DNA of 64,000 nt from Sipunculus nudus. Lineage: Eukaryota; Annelida; Sipuncula; Golfingiida; Sipunculidae. The notes beneath the pieces are model-generated. The model did not search any database. It saw only the letters and a program-made list of their open reading frames with translations, and was not told where the DNA came from. Position 1 is the stretch's first letter. Every line of letters starts with the position of its first letter. The position numbers were made by a program, and so were the translations under genes. Location of the stretch: positions 108,585,142 to 108,649,141 of the forward strand of contig CM049306.1 of assembly GCA_026874595.1 (NCBI GenBank). The letters run 5' to 3'. Shown piece by piece: positions 32,490 to 45,749 of the stretch.

Positions 32490-35400
32490 GAGAAGAAACA
32501 TGAAAGAAGAAACACAGAAAGAAGAAACAAGAAATATGAAACACAGAAAGAAGAAATAAGAAAGAAGAAACACAGAAAGAAGAAACAAGAAAGAAGACAC
32601 AGAAAGAAGAAATAAGAAAGAAGAAACACAGAAAGAAGAAACAAGAAAGATGAAAAATGAAAGAAGAAACACAGAAAGAAGAAACATGAAAGAAGAAACA
32701 CAGAAAGAAGAAAGAAGAAACACAGAAAGAAGAACCAAGAAAGAAGAAACACAGAAAGAAGAAACAAGAAAGAAGAAACACAGAAAGGAGAAACAAGAAA
32801 CAAGAAACACAGAAAGGAGAAATAAGAAAGAAGAAACAAGAAAGAAGAAACACAGAAATTAGAAACAAGAAAGAAGAAACAAAGAAAGAAAAAACACAGA
32901 AAGAAAAAAGAAACATGAAAGAAGAAAGAAGAAACATGAAAGAAGAAACACAGAAAGAAGAACCAAGAAAGAAGAATCACAGAAAGAAGAAATAAGAAAG
33001 AAGAAACACAGAAAGAAGAAATACAGAAAGAAGAAATAAGAAACACAGAAAGAAGAAACAAGAAAGACGAAACATGAAAGAAGAAACAAGAAAGAAGAAA
33101 TATGAAAGAAGAAACACAGAAAGAAGAAACACAGAAAGAAGAAACATGAAAGAAGAAACAAGAAAGAAGAAACACAGAAAGAAGAAATAAGAAAGAAGAA
33201 ACAGAGAAAGAAGAATCACAGGAATAAGAAACACAGAAAGAAGAAATAAGAAACACAGAAAGAAGAAAAAAGAAAGAAGAAACATGAAAGAAGAAACAAG
33301 AAAGAAGAAACATGAAAGAAGAAACAAGAAAGAAGAAACACAGAAAGAAAAAACACAGAAAGAAGAAACACTGAAAAAAGAAACACAGAAAGAAGAAACA
33401 TGAAAGAAGAAACAAGAAAGAAGAAACACAGAAAGAAGAAACAAGAAAGAAGAAACACAGAAAGAAAAAACACAGAAAGAAGAAACACAGAAAGAAGAAA
33501 TAAGAAACACAGAGAGAAGAAACAAGAAAGAAGAAACATGAAAGAAGAAACAAGAAAGAAGAAACATGAAAGAAGAAACAAGAAAGAAGAAACACAGAAA
33601 GAAAAAACACAGAAAGAAGAAATAAGAAAGAAGAAACACAGAAATAAGAAACAGGAAAGAAGAAACACAGAAATTAGAAACAAGAAAGAAGAAACACAGA
33701 AAGAAAAAAACAAGAAAGAAGAAACACAGAGAGAAGAAACAAGAAAGATGAACCAAGTTAGAAGAAACACAGAAAGAAGAAACATAGAAAGAAAAAACAC
33801 GAACGAAGAAACAAGAAAGAAGAAACACAGAAAGAAGAAACACAGAAAGAAGAAACATGAAGAAAGAAACACAGAAAGATAAAAATAAGAAACACAGAAA
33901 GAAAAAATAAGAAACACAGAAAGAAGAAACACAGAAAGAAGAAACATGAAGGAAGAAACACAGAAAGAAAGAATAATAAACACAGAAAGAAGAAACAAGA
34001 AACGCAGAAAGAAGAAACAGGAAAGAAGAAACACATAAAGAAAAAAACATGAAAGAAGAAACACAGAAAGAAGAAATAAGAAACACAGAGAGAAGAAACA
34101 AGAAAGAAGAAACATGAAAGAAGAAACAAGAAAGAAGAAACATGAAAGAAGAAACAAGAAAGAGATACACAGAAAGAAAAAACACAGAAAGAAGAAATAA
34201 GAAAAAAGAAACACAGAAAGAAGAAACATGAAAGAAGAAAGAAGAAACAAGAAAGAAGAAACACAGAAAGAAGAAACAAGAAAAAAGAAACACAGAAATT
34301 AGAAACAAGAAAGAAGAAACACAGAAAAAAAAACAAGAAAGAAGAAACACAGAGAGAAGAAACAAGAAAGATGAACCAAGTTAGAAGAAACACAGAAAGA
34401 AGAAACATAGAAAGAAGAAACATGAAGAAAGAAACACGGAAAGATAAAAATAAGAAACACAGAAAGAAGAAATAAGAAACACAGAAAGAAAAAACACAGA
34501 AAGAAGAAATAAGAAGCACAGAAAGAAGAAACAAGAAACACAGAAAGAAGAAAGAAGAAAAACAGAAAGAACAAAACATGAAAGAAGAAACACAGAAATT
34601 AGAAACAAGAAAGAAGAAACACAGAAAGAAAAAAAAAACAAAAAAGGAGAAACACAGAGAGAAGAAACAAGAAAGATGAACCAAGTTAGAAGAAACACAG
34701 AAAGAAGAAACACAGAAAGAAGAAACAAGAAAGAAGAAACACAGAAAGAAGAAACAAGAAAGAAGAAACACAGAAAGAAGAAACACGGAAGGAAGAATCA
34801 CATCAAGAAGAAACAAGAAAGAAGAAAAACAGAAAGAAGAAATAAGAAAGAAGAAACACAGAAAGAAGAAACATGAAAGAAGATAGAAGAAACAAGTAAG
34901 AAGAAACACAGAAAGAAGAACACAGAAAGAAGAAACACATAAAGAAGAAATATGAAAGAAGAAAGAAGAAACATGAAAGAAGAAAGAAGAAATTAGAAAC
35001 AAGAAAGAAAAAACACAGAAAGAAAAAAAAACAAGAAAGAAGAAACACAGAAAGTAGAAATAAGAAAGAAGAAACACAGAAAGAAAAAACATGAAAGAAG
35101 AAAGAAGAAACAAGAAAGAAGAGACACAGAAAGAAAAAAAAACAAGAAAGAAGAAACACAGAGGGAAGAAACAAGAAAGATAAACCAAGTTAGAAGAAAC
35201 ACAGAAAGAAGAAACACAGAAAGAAGAAACACAGAAAGAAGAAACACAGAAAGAAGAAACACAGAAAGAAGAAATAAGAAACACAGAAAGAAGAAACAAG
35301 AAAGAAGAAACATGAAAGAAGAAACAAGAAAGAAGAAACATGAAAGAAGAAACAAGAAAGAAGAAACACAGAAAGAAGAAACACAGAAAGAAGAAACACA

Positions 35401-38320
35401 GAAAAAAGAACCATGAAAGAAGAAACAAGAAAGAAGAAACACAGAAAGAAGAAATAAGAAAGAAGAAACACAGAAAGAAGAAACACGGAAAGAATAAACA
35501 CAGAAAGAAGTAATAAGAAACACAGAAAGAAGAAACAAGAAAGAAGAAACATGAAAGAAGAAACAAGAAAGAAGAAACATGAAAGAAAAAACATGAAAGA
35601 AGAAAGAAGAAACAAGAAAGAAGAGACACAGAAAGAAAAAAAAAGAAAGAAGAAACACAGAGGGAAGAAACAAGAAAGATGAACCAAGTTAGAAGAAACA
35701 CAGAAAGAAGAAACACAGAAAGAAGAAACACAGAAAGAAGAAACACAGAAAGAAAAAACACAGAAAGAAGAAATAAGAAATACAAAAAGATGAAACAAGA
35801 AAGAAGAAACATGAAAGAAGAAACAAGAAAGAAGAAACATGAAAGAAGAAACAAGAAAGAAGAAACACAGAAAGAAAAAACACAGAAAGAAGAAACACAG
35901 AAAGAAGAAACACAGAAAGTAGAAACACAAAAAGAAGAAACATGAAAGAAGAAACAAGAAAGAAGAAACACAGAAAGAAGAAATAAGAAAGAAGAAACAC
36001 AGAAAGAAGAAACGCAGAAAGAAGAAACACAGAAAGAAGAAATAAGAAACACAGAGAGAAGAAACAAGAAAGAAAAAACATGAAGGAAGAAACAAGAAAG
36101 AGGAAACATGAAAGAAGAAACAAGAAAGAAGAAACACAGAAAGAAAAAACACAGAAAGAAAAAATAAGAAAGAAGAAACAGAGAAAGAAGAAACATGAAA
36201 GAAGAAAGAAGAAACAAGAAAGAAGAAACACAGAAAGAAGAAACAAGAAAGAAGAAACACAGAAATTACAAAAACAAGAAAGAAGAAACAAAGAAAGAAA
36301 AAAACAAAAAAGAATAAACACAGAGAGAAGAAACAAGAAAGATGAACCAAGTTAGAAGAAACACAGAAAGAAGAAACATAGAAAGAAGAAACATGAAAGA
36401 AGAAACAAGAAAGAAGAAACACAGAAAGAAGAAACACAGAAAGAAGAAACATGAAGAAAGAAACACAGAAAGAAGAAATAAGAAAGAAGAAACACAGAAA
36501 GAAGAAACGCAGAAAGAAGAAACACAGAAAGAAGAAATAAGAAACATGAAAGAAGAAACACAGAAAGAAGAAACACAAAAAGAAGAAACATGAAAGAAGA
36601 AACAAGAAAGAAGAAACACAGAAAGAAAAAACACAGAAAGAAGAAATAAGAAAGAAGAAACACAGAAAGAAGAAACATGAAAGAAGAAAGAAGAAACAAG
36701 AAAGAAGAAACACAGAAAGAAGAAACAAGAAAGAAGAAACACAGAAATTAGAAACAAGAAAGAAGAAACACAGAAAAAAAACACAGAAAGAAAAATAAGA
36801 AAGAAGAAACACAGAAAGAAGAAACATGAAGGAAGAAAGAAGAAACAAGAAAGAAGAAACACAGAAAGAAGATTCAAGAAAGAAGAAACACAGAAATTAG
36901 AAACAAGAAAGAAGAAACACAGAAAGAAAAAAACAAGAAAGAAGAAACACAGAGAGAAGAAACAAGAAAGATGAACCAAGTTAGAAGAAACACAGAAAGA
37001 AGAAACATAGAAAGAAGAAACATGAAAGAAGAAACAAGAAAGAAGAAACACAGAAAGAAGAAACACAGAAAGAAGAAACATGAAGAAAGAAACACAGAAA
37101 AAGAAATAAGAAAGAAGAAACACAGAAAGAAGAAACGCAGAAAGAAGAAACACAGAAAGAAGAAATAAGAAACACAGAGAGAAGAAACAAGAAAGAAGAA
37201 ACATGAAAGAAGAAACAAGAAAGAAGAAACACAGAAAGAAAAAACACAGAAAGAAGAAATAAGAAAGAAGAAACACAGAAAGAAGAAACATGAAAGAAGA
37301 TAGAAGAAACAAGAAAGAAGAAACACAGAAAGAAGAAACATGAAAATAGAAACACAGAAATTAGAAACAAGAAAGAATAAACATGAAAGAAAAAAACAAG
37401 AAAGAAGAAACACAGAGAGAAGAAACAAGAAAGATGAACCAAGTTAGAAGAAACACAGAAAGAAGAAACATAGAAAGAAGAAACATGAAAGAAGAAACAA
37501 GAAAGAAGAAACATGAAGAAAGAAACACAGAAAGAAGAAATAAGAAACACAGAAAGAAGAAATAAGAAACACAGAAAGAAGAAACAAGAAACACAGAAAG
37601 AAGAAACACAGAAAGAAAAAACATGAAGGAAGAAACACAGAAAGAAGAAATAAGAAACACAGAAAGAAGAAACAAGAAAGAAGAAACACAGAAAGAAGAA
37701 ATAAGAAAGAAGAAATAAGAAAGACGAACCACAGAAAGAAGAAACAAGAAAGATGAACCAAGTTAGAAGAAACACAGAAAGAAGAAACACAGAAAGAAGA
37801 AACACAGAAAGAAGAAATAAGAAACACAGAGAGAAGAAACAAGAAAGAAGAAACATGAAAGAAGAAACACAGAAAGAAGAAACAAGAAAGAAGAAACACA
37901 GAAAGAAGAAATAAGAAAGAAGAAACACAGAAAGAGAAACATGAAAGAAGAAAGAAGAAACAAGAATGAAGAAACACAGAAAGAAGAAAGAAGAAACACA
38001 GAAAGAAGAAACATGAAAGAAGAAAAAGAAACAAGAAAGAAGAAACACAGAAAGAAGAAACATGAAAGAAGAAACACAGAAATTAGAAACAAGAAAGAAG
38101 AAACACAGAGAGAAGAAACAAGAAAGGTGAACCAAGTTAGAAGAAACACAGAAAGAAGAAACATGAAAGAAGAAACAAGAAAGAAGAAACACAGAGAGAA
38201 GAAACACAGAAAGAAGAAACATGAAAGAAGAAACACAGAAAGATGAAATAGGAAACACAGAAAGAAGAAGCAAGAAAGAAGAAACACAGAAAGAAGAAAC
38301 AAGAAAGAAGAAACAGAAGG
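32490..38320. repeat. 5.8-kb purine-rich satellite (GAAGAAACACAGAAA family)
   Basis: Tandem 14-15 bp monomers of three kinds, GAAGAAACACAGAAA, GAAGAAACAAGAAA and GAAGAAACATGAAA, in varying order. The + strand is overwhelmingly A and G. A marker GATGAACCAAGTTAGAAG (one copy with an altered first base) recurs about ten times, near 33748, 34371, 34676, 35171, 35679, 36342, 36971, 37434, 37754 and 38129. This implies higher-order units of roughly 300-660 bp. Open frames of up to 819 codons on the minus strand consist only of Phe, Leu, Ser, Cys and Val, and + frames only of Lys, Glu, Arg, Thr, Gln and His. They are artefacts of composition. Confidence 0.95.
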
Positions 38321-38757
38321 GAAACCGGTTTGAAGCTTGACAAATTTGATTCGTTAATTTGCTACCAGATGGCGTGGCCGCTGACTGCGCCCGGTGCAAA
38401 GTTCATTTCCACTCATGAACAGGAATAAGCACACGGATTAAGAACGAAATATACCATATTTTATGTGGGAGAACTACGGATGGTATATTTAACATACCTG
38501 GTGGGCGAATAAGTTCCCTTTCTCTCTCCTTCGTTTGCCTAAAAATTCATTAATATAAAATCAATTAAGTATTTTTTACATACATTGTGCACAAGGCAGG
38601 TACATGGAAACTTCCAGTTTATGTTTGGTGATGAAATGTACGTCGTCATATGTACGCCGTTGTTATAGTAGTGAATAAATAACGTCACTGCGACAACGTC
38701 ATGATAATGGACGTTTAGACAATTAACATCCCCACGGCGGCGTCAGTTGGGGTATAA

Positions 38758-39130
38758 TTAGCGTCCCACTTTTTAGCAAGGGGATGGTAAATGTAATCAC
38801 CCTCCCCCCCCCCCCCCCCATGTTATTCAAAGAATATTATTTATACATTGGATATGAAAAATATTAATAATTATTATAATACAATTTGGTTCCTTTTCTG
38901 AATTAATTATTGAATATAACGTATCAGAAGTAGCCTATTCTGGAAACATATACTACCTTATTTTATAGAGCCTTATACTTGATCGTGAAATGAAATGTGT
39001 CACACATTTACATATATTCATTTAATGTGTATGTTTATAAAAAGAGTTTCCCAAAATACCCTCCCACGCATGCCAGTCACCCCCCCCCCCCCCCCCCCCA
39101 ACCAACCCTTGAAGATAAATTGACGCTAAG
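38758..39130. mobile_element. Diverged relative of the hAT MITE
   Basis: The same layout as 25194-25497: TTAGCGTC at the left and GACGCTAA at the right, with poly-C runs just inside both ends (38804-38819 and 39079-39099). A shared interior includes ATACAATTTGGTTCC, and the closing segment is TTGAAGATAAATTGACGC. The 8-bp target duplication is no longer evident. Confidence 0.6.
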
Positions 39131-39299
39131 GCATCAATAAAATGAGGTTTCCGGTTTGAGTGCATAGTACCTTATCTGTCCGCAAATGAGAAATAAGAAG
39201 ACATATATTTGAGACGATACAATCAAGCTATCAGAAATTGCAAGAGGCGCTATGCTAGCCACTCAGGAGTCTAACTTTATGTCAGTTATTAGTAATTAA

Positions 39300-42200
39300 T
39301 ACATATTACGAGTAGGGGATTTGAAAGAAGGAAATCAGATAAAGGAACATTACACAGCCCACGTGCAATTTCGTTGAGCCCACGTGGAAGGCAGAACCTG
39401 TTGCTCTTTCCTATCACAAAGTCGTCTCGTAAATACCAAGGATTCGTATCGTATTATCCCGTACATTATACAAATTGGGTGCAAAAGGAGACTGAATAAT
39501 AACATTAATTACTGAGCAGCAATGAAACAGCTGGTTCTATATGTCGCAGAAAACTGGCTTTACACGCTCGGTGCCGAATTATAAGAAGACCGCGGTACTA
39601 GTGTACATTCCGGATAGGCTTGGGCCCCTCAGGCGGAGTCAAGATTGCCAGTTAAGATGCGGAAATTTTGAACATGCTCGGAAATATATGAAACAATACG
39701 AAGTCAAGAGTTGAGGACTTCGTATCGTATTTCAGCATAGGCTATACGTTGAGATAAGAGGCCAAGAACCTAGGATTTCTCGTGGGCTCCTGTTTCGTAT
39801 CAAGTCTTATCCAAATTTCGTAACATGACACCTGGCTTAAAGCACTTAAGGTCATAATAAAATAAATGAAGGTCACAGTGAAGATATTTGGGGTTTAGAA
39901 AGACAGTTTTCAGATTGCATATTTAAAGAGATGTAAACTCCCAGATGTACTACTTATAATGTGTGTCCTGGTATGTAGTATAATTATAGTTGTAGTCTCA
40001 GCAAGGTCCATACATTCGCTCAGAGCAGCACTATGGATTATAGTGGATAATAATAAAACAATTATATAGTGAAACTGAAATTACCATTTCAGCTGTAATC
40101 CACGGAAGGTGCTACCATTCAGAAAAAGTTAATATACCAGTTCGGCTCACAGAAAATAGGTCAACATTTGAAGCGGCACCTGTAGTTTACATACAAATAA
40201 AAGTCCCGTGAACAATTACAGTAACAGACAGTCACGTGACCAATACTGCTGTTAATGAGATGTTTGGTAACACGCGTTACTTAATCTCTGTATTAAAACG
40301 ATTATTCCAATCAACAACCTCACAGTCAAAAGAATATTGGCTCGTATGAGAAATATAAATATTTGGGTTTTTTTTTTATTTCACTTATATGAATAAAATC
40401 TAGAGGTACTTTTTCTAAAGTAAATAACAGGTACTCGACGGATTACTGAGATAAAAAAAAAAATAAATTTGCAGTGCGAAGAAGACATTTTGAGGCACCG
40501 TTCACAAAAAAATATATGAGGAGTTTCTGTTCCCAGACTACTATTCTCTCAAATGTCTTTGCATAACGGCTATTATATTTATGTTTCTTCAACATTTTCA
40601 CAGTAACTGGAACATCGAAACATTCAATCGTTGATGTCTATAAGCTGAAAATACGCATCTACGTTTATAAATTGCAAAATATTATCGTTTAAATGTAATC
40701 CCCGTGGTAAAATACTGGCATCTGTGGTATAGGCTTGGCCCGGGCCCAACAGCGTACAACCATGAGTTGGAGCCGTGGAGCCGTGAGATTCTTACGATCT
40801 ACCCTAACCCAATCTGGGATCTGAAGGAAACAAGAAGGCCGTTCCTCACTCACAGGCGAATGCGCTTTTCCGGGGGGGGGGGGGTATTGGTGTCATGAGA
40901 GTAATAATCAAGGACTTTTTCCCTTAGTACAGATACATTTGGATGCTATCGGAGATGTTCATTAACATCCTGATCATCTTTCACTTAAGAATGAGAAAGT
41001 ATTGAACTGGGGATAACTTTGAATGTCAGGGAATAAAATAGATATTAATTAAGAATAACTTAAAGAAATGGATAAAGTGAGAGGTGTTACAGCTCAATGC
41101 TCTCTGTATCTGCCACTGTTTCAGGCAGCCGTAGTGATGTTTTTCTTCTGCCCACAGCTCCCAGGATCGATATAGTTTCCAAGAAGATTATTCGAGGGGC
41201 TTCATAGATTTATGTTAAAGGTGTCTAGAGCAATTGGATACCATTTTTGCCCTGTAAATGGACGCCCGAATGGAGACGGACAAAGGTCCATCCCTATAGC
41301 TCAGATGACTTTCAGTCAGCTGACATTATTTCTCTTGTAAACCAGTAACTAAATGCTATAATGCACGAATACTTTCCACTTCATTGGCTTTCGGGAGCAA
41401 ATAATTAAGCGAGCATAAAAAAACGAACGAAAATGTATGTCCACATGTGCGAGAGATGATGGCACATATATATAAATATAAATATACATGTATGTATATA
41501 TATATATATGCATGTATCAACGTATTTATGTCAACTTACTTAAATGCATGGAATGCCACGACTACACCTACAATCTGTACGTAGGTAACAGTGCATAAAG
41601 TACTTGTTAACAGGCTTTTTGTGACACTTTTCTTTACCCATTGAAGTTCTGGATACAGTAAACCGCATTAGCGATGAAAACAAAACACAGGAAATGGGAG
41701 TGCAAGATATTAGTCAAAGATTCCGTTCGTATATTGAATCATCAGTAATCGTTATCAAGTAAAAAGACATGTGCAATGAAAACTGCCAGATGGCTCGGTT
41801 GGGATTGGTACGAAAGGAGGCCAGAGTTCGACGTACCAGTTTGTGATGTAAAAAAGGGCAAAGACCAAATTAAGGAATGCCTGATTTCATTCTGCACATG
41901 CAGAAATGTCCCTAACATCGCTGAAAGCACGCTGCACATTTCCTTTTACAACCGTCTGGTCTGCAATGGACTTGTAAAATCCTACTAAAGAACAACGCTT
42001 TAGGGGCAATTAACAAAACGTTATGCATTATTTGCCTATCGTTCACGTAACACGAATAATATCTGTCAATGAAAATGCAAATATATTCTAAGCGAAGATG
42101 AGTCAAAATATTACGTAATTTTGCAAAATGTACACCTTTCTCTAACAAAATTTAACTTCTGCTAAATTTCCACCTTATCTTAACATAATTTAACTTCTGC

Positions 42201-42745
42201 TCCCACATTTGTTTTATTAATTGATTAACTAATTATGGATTTCTAAATTGGACAGAGCAGGATGGTTTCTTGGGAATTTTCCGGGTCCCAGTAGCCATAT
42301 TCCATAACAGAAACAGATAATTCGTGTTGTGTTTTCTAACTTTTAACTGAGAAATTTGTTTCATTGTTATATTCTGTTGTCAGCGTTGAAGTTTTGGCCA
42401 GGAACAAAGTTGAAATCAACCAGAGTTGCTTGAAGGAATGTTCACACGCTCCTGTGCGCAACTTATTTTTTATCATAACTGGTAAAATGAATACCGCTAG
42501 AATGTCGTCATATTACATTGCAAGCGACAATGTGGACCAGCAAGTAAAAGCATGATATGAGTGACTGATTGTATCGAACATCCCCTCGTACATTGGCGAC
42601 GAGGATCAGTGAGTTTGCGTAACAGCAATGAGGCCTATCCCCAATATACGACAGAGACACAGGTCTCCAAGTCACCTGATCCAAGTCACGTGACACCCTA
42701 CTTGACGTTTCCTCGCTCAGGTGCTCTTCATGGATAGGATGTTGA
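39300..42745. repeat. Segmental duplication, copy A
   Basis: Non-coding block whose landmarks recur in the same order and orientation at 48250-50940. Examples are GAGCCCACGTGGAA (39376/48331), GACAGTCACGTGACCAATA-type (40227/48713), GTTTCCAAGAAGATTAT-type (41178/48997), CTGCACATTTCCTTTTACAA (41930/50141), and ACATTGGCGACGAG (42590/50894). Frames inside it (41776, 42364, 42721) are not conserved in copy B, so they are not called. Copy A has about 600 bp extra near 40350-41080, including a G-run at 40871-40884. Confidence 0.8.
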
Positions 42746-43489
42746 CCCGAACTGAGTGCGATTATTTTATAATAACTGGCAAAAAGACTCGCCTTTGTAG
42801 TACAACTGCCTGGAGCTTAAAACTAGGTCAAATAATGGGACAATGGGAAGGGAATGCAAAACGCCTGGCACAAGATTTGGCCGATTTTTGTTCTGTGTTT
42901 AATTAATTATTAAGTACCGATCGCCTCCTTACCGGTCACCAAGAGCACCACCGTATAGCACTAGCAGCTGATATATCATGTATCAGCTGTTACAAAATAT
43001 AGGCCTGTGATACTAATATATTTTAAGTTAAAGAGAGAGATGATAGAGGGAGAGATACGTCTCTGGTTTCCGCAGTATAACATGCAATTTAATTTTACGG
43101 TGTACCTCACATTTGTGTATGATGATAACATATGGATGGTCCTGTTTACATGCTTATCTGTTTCACAAAACACGAAAAACAACTGATTTCGGATTAAGAC
43201 GGTACCAGCAGGAGGTCAATCTAAGGATCTAACGATTTCTTTTTCATGTGATTTGGAATTAATCATATAAATAGCTCTTGTCCTGGCCACGGCTAGAGTA
43301 ACTGACTGTCAGCCTTGGAACAAGCTATTTCTTCTGAGGAGCAAAATATGCGTTCTGCAAAACCACTTTACGCGACATGTCAGATTTTCCATCTTAACTA
43401 GCCCTTTATAGTTGTGGTGTGCCAGTTGTATCGATGACTGTTCGTTTTCTTTCATAAACGATTAGATATAAACTTATTATAATACCTAG

Positions 43490-43655
43490 TTATAATAACT
43501 TATACGAGGCACTCTCCATGGCACGGTCTGTGGCCTTTTGTGGTCTTTTGAGTTGAAGGACACCGGAGGACCCGGAGGAAAACCACCGACCGAAAATAGG
43601 TCGCCAGTGAAGAAGGCCTAGCATTTTACCCCACAACCGTCCAGGCCCCAATCGA
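43490..43655 (-). mobile_element. tRNA-derived SINE (copy 3, degraded)
   Basis: Minus-strand relative of the copies at 11338 and 29951. On the minus strand it reads GGGGCCTGGACGGTTGTGGG, then a degraded B-box region, then GGTTTTCCTCCGGGTCCTCC, GCCATGGAGAGTGCCTCG and the tail ATAACTAGGTATTATAATAA. Confidence 0.65.
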
Positions 43656-43903
43656 TTTGATTAATTTGGCAGTTATACAAGACCAATCACAAAAGATTAT
43701 GTATGCACATCCAAAGATGTCATATCATCGAGATAAAAATTTCTACTTTTTACCAGAGATGTGAGAAAGAGGCGGCGCATTAATTCTTAGCTTTGTGCGA
43801 CGAAGTGTCAGCAACCTGGCCATTTTCTTAAGCGTGATTTTTAAGTTTGACTTAATTAACTCGGTCAATATTTTAGGTTTACTTCTGTACAGCGCATTTC
43901 ATG

Positions 43904-45744
43904 CACTGAAAACCAAAAATGTGTTTGGGAACACATTTTAATGTGTACGAGACTTGTATCTGAGATGAGGCATTAAAATGTGTACAGAAACACATTAATG
44001 TGTATGATAAATTTAATGTGTTTTGTATCACATCATAGATGTGTTTGGGAACACATATAAATGTGTTTCGGAACACACATAGACGTGTTTCGGAACACAC
44101 ACATGTGTTTGGAAACACATAGAGATGTGTTAGAGAGTTGTATCTGGGACGAGGCATTAAATGTGTACGGAAACACAGTAAATGTGTATGATAATATAAA
44201 TGTGTTCTGAAACGCATTTGATGTGTTCTGAATGTGCTAAAATGTGTTCTGCAAAAGTTCCAAATACATGTAGCTTGCCTGTCTTGAGACTGGAATAAGT
44301 AAGGAATAAAAGTATCTAATCCATATAATTCAGCTGTATATTCACCTGTAACACAGAAAACAAATAACAAAAGCAGTTACACAAATTTGAACCATTTATA
44401 TAATATTTTCACCGTATATTTATTCAGTTTATGAAAAAAATATATTATAGTCCTTGTCCTTATTGAATACAGAGACACAGGTCTCTAATGATGTTTTTCT
44501 GTAGTATGCAGGCCAAGAATCTGAGAAAAACACCCCAGATTATAACTAAACCAAGTGATGCACATACTATAATATACAGAAATGGGGTATATATGTAGAG
44601 TGCAAGTTGCCGAAATGTCATAATATATGGTAAATATAAGTTCAATGAGTCTGGAGTAATTGTGCATTCATCTATGATGTAGCTCTCTTAATTGGATCAC
44701 CAGCAGTCTTGAGACAGCCTCATTTCGCTCCTCTTCTTGAAGAGCATAAAGACTTGGGTGGGCTTAAGTCCTATAAAATAAGAAAACGAACGTATAAGAA
44801 ATTTAAAAAACAAACAGGCATGAAACATTGTGCAGTTGTATATTAGCATTTACTACTCGGGTGGGGAGGGGGGGGCATATATGTAGCTAAGTCACCAACA
44901 TAACAAGAGTGTGGCTGTATAAAAGCACGCTGCGACTGTGACAACCTTATAGGGTTACAAACCTGACCCTGTTCTACAACAAGCTACCTGCTGTCTTATC
45001 AGCAGTTGTTACATGTGCCCTGTACTGAGCGAAGCTTCATGAACTTTGTGCATGGCCCTGCATGCATACACATGCATATACAGTGAACAGTTGGAATTTT
45101 ATAATAATAACGTCTTTGGTAATGTTAAGTTGTTAAGTACGACAAAATTATGTTTTATAAATGTATAATATAAATCTCCTTGCACATTCCTTGTAAACTG
45201 CATGACTGTATACATATTATTTTAGGGGCAATGTCGCAGTCAGGCAGGCATGCAATGCAGGCATCATCATCTAAATCTGGATAATTAACACTCAGTGCTC
45301 TTACTGACTGTACATATAATTAAGACATTCCACATATAGCCGATTTTGAAAAAACAATACATTCTTAACTTACCTCAGACCTTGCAGCATGTACTCTGCC
45401 AGTTATGTCTGCTGAGATGATGGGCCACCCGAACAAAGACCAGACTGTTTTTGAATTTGGCGGTTATGTATCACGTGACAACCAACTCCCTCTCGGGGAA
45501 AGGCGCATACACATTACATGTGTTTTGAAACACATACTCAAACACAGTAGATGTGTTCCCAAACACATTTCCAAACACATTTTGGAAAACAGATGTGTTT
45601 GAGCGGAATAATGCGTTTGGTAACACAGTGAGTGTGTTCTGACTAAACGAAACACATTTAATGCCTCATACACAGCAAAATTTGATGTGTTTGAGTTCCG
45701 GAACGCGCTAAATGTGTTCCCGTACACATTTTTGATTTTCAGTG
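43904..45744. mobile_element. CACTG-ended (CACTA/EnSpm-like) non-autonomous element
   Basis: 1841 bp. Inverted termini are CACTGAAAACCAAAAATGTG (43904) and the complement of CACTGAAAATCAAAAATGTG ending at 45744. They are flanked by a TG dinucleotide on each side, consistent with a 2-bp target duplication. Within 350 bp of the left end and 250 bp of the right end lie many short palindromes of the form GTGTTYNGRAACAC. Such subterminal motif clusters are typical transposase-binding regions in CACTA elements. The centre (44300-45480) shows no transposase, so the element would need a partner in trans. The minus-strand 163-codon frame at 43879-44370 is only a reading of the palindrome cluster. Confidence 0.75.
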
Positions 45745-45749
45745 TGGTT

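Noticed and set aside
33400-33882. Plus-strand Lys/Glu/Arg-rich frame in the same array
   Set aside because: Same low-complexity satellite; no start context, domain or splice sites.
33758-36217. Minus-strand open frame of 819 codons, and similar long ones across 32.4-38.4 kb
   Set aside because: Composed almost only of Phe, Leu, Ser, Cys and Val because it reads the complement of a purine satellite with few stop-forming words. All frames of the array behave alike.
41776-42906. Three 60-70 codon + frames in duplication copy A
   Set aside because: Not conserved as frames in copy B despite nucleotide similarity, so coding selection is not supported.
43879-44370. 163-codon minus-strand frame with RTHLY/HTHL repeats
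   Set aside because: Reads the GTGTT/AACAC palindrome cluster of a transposon end.
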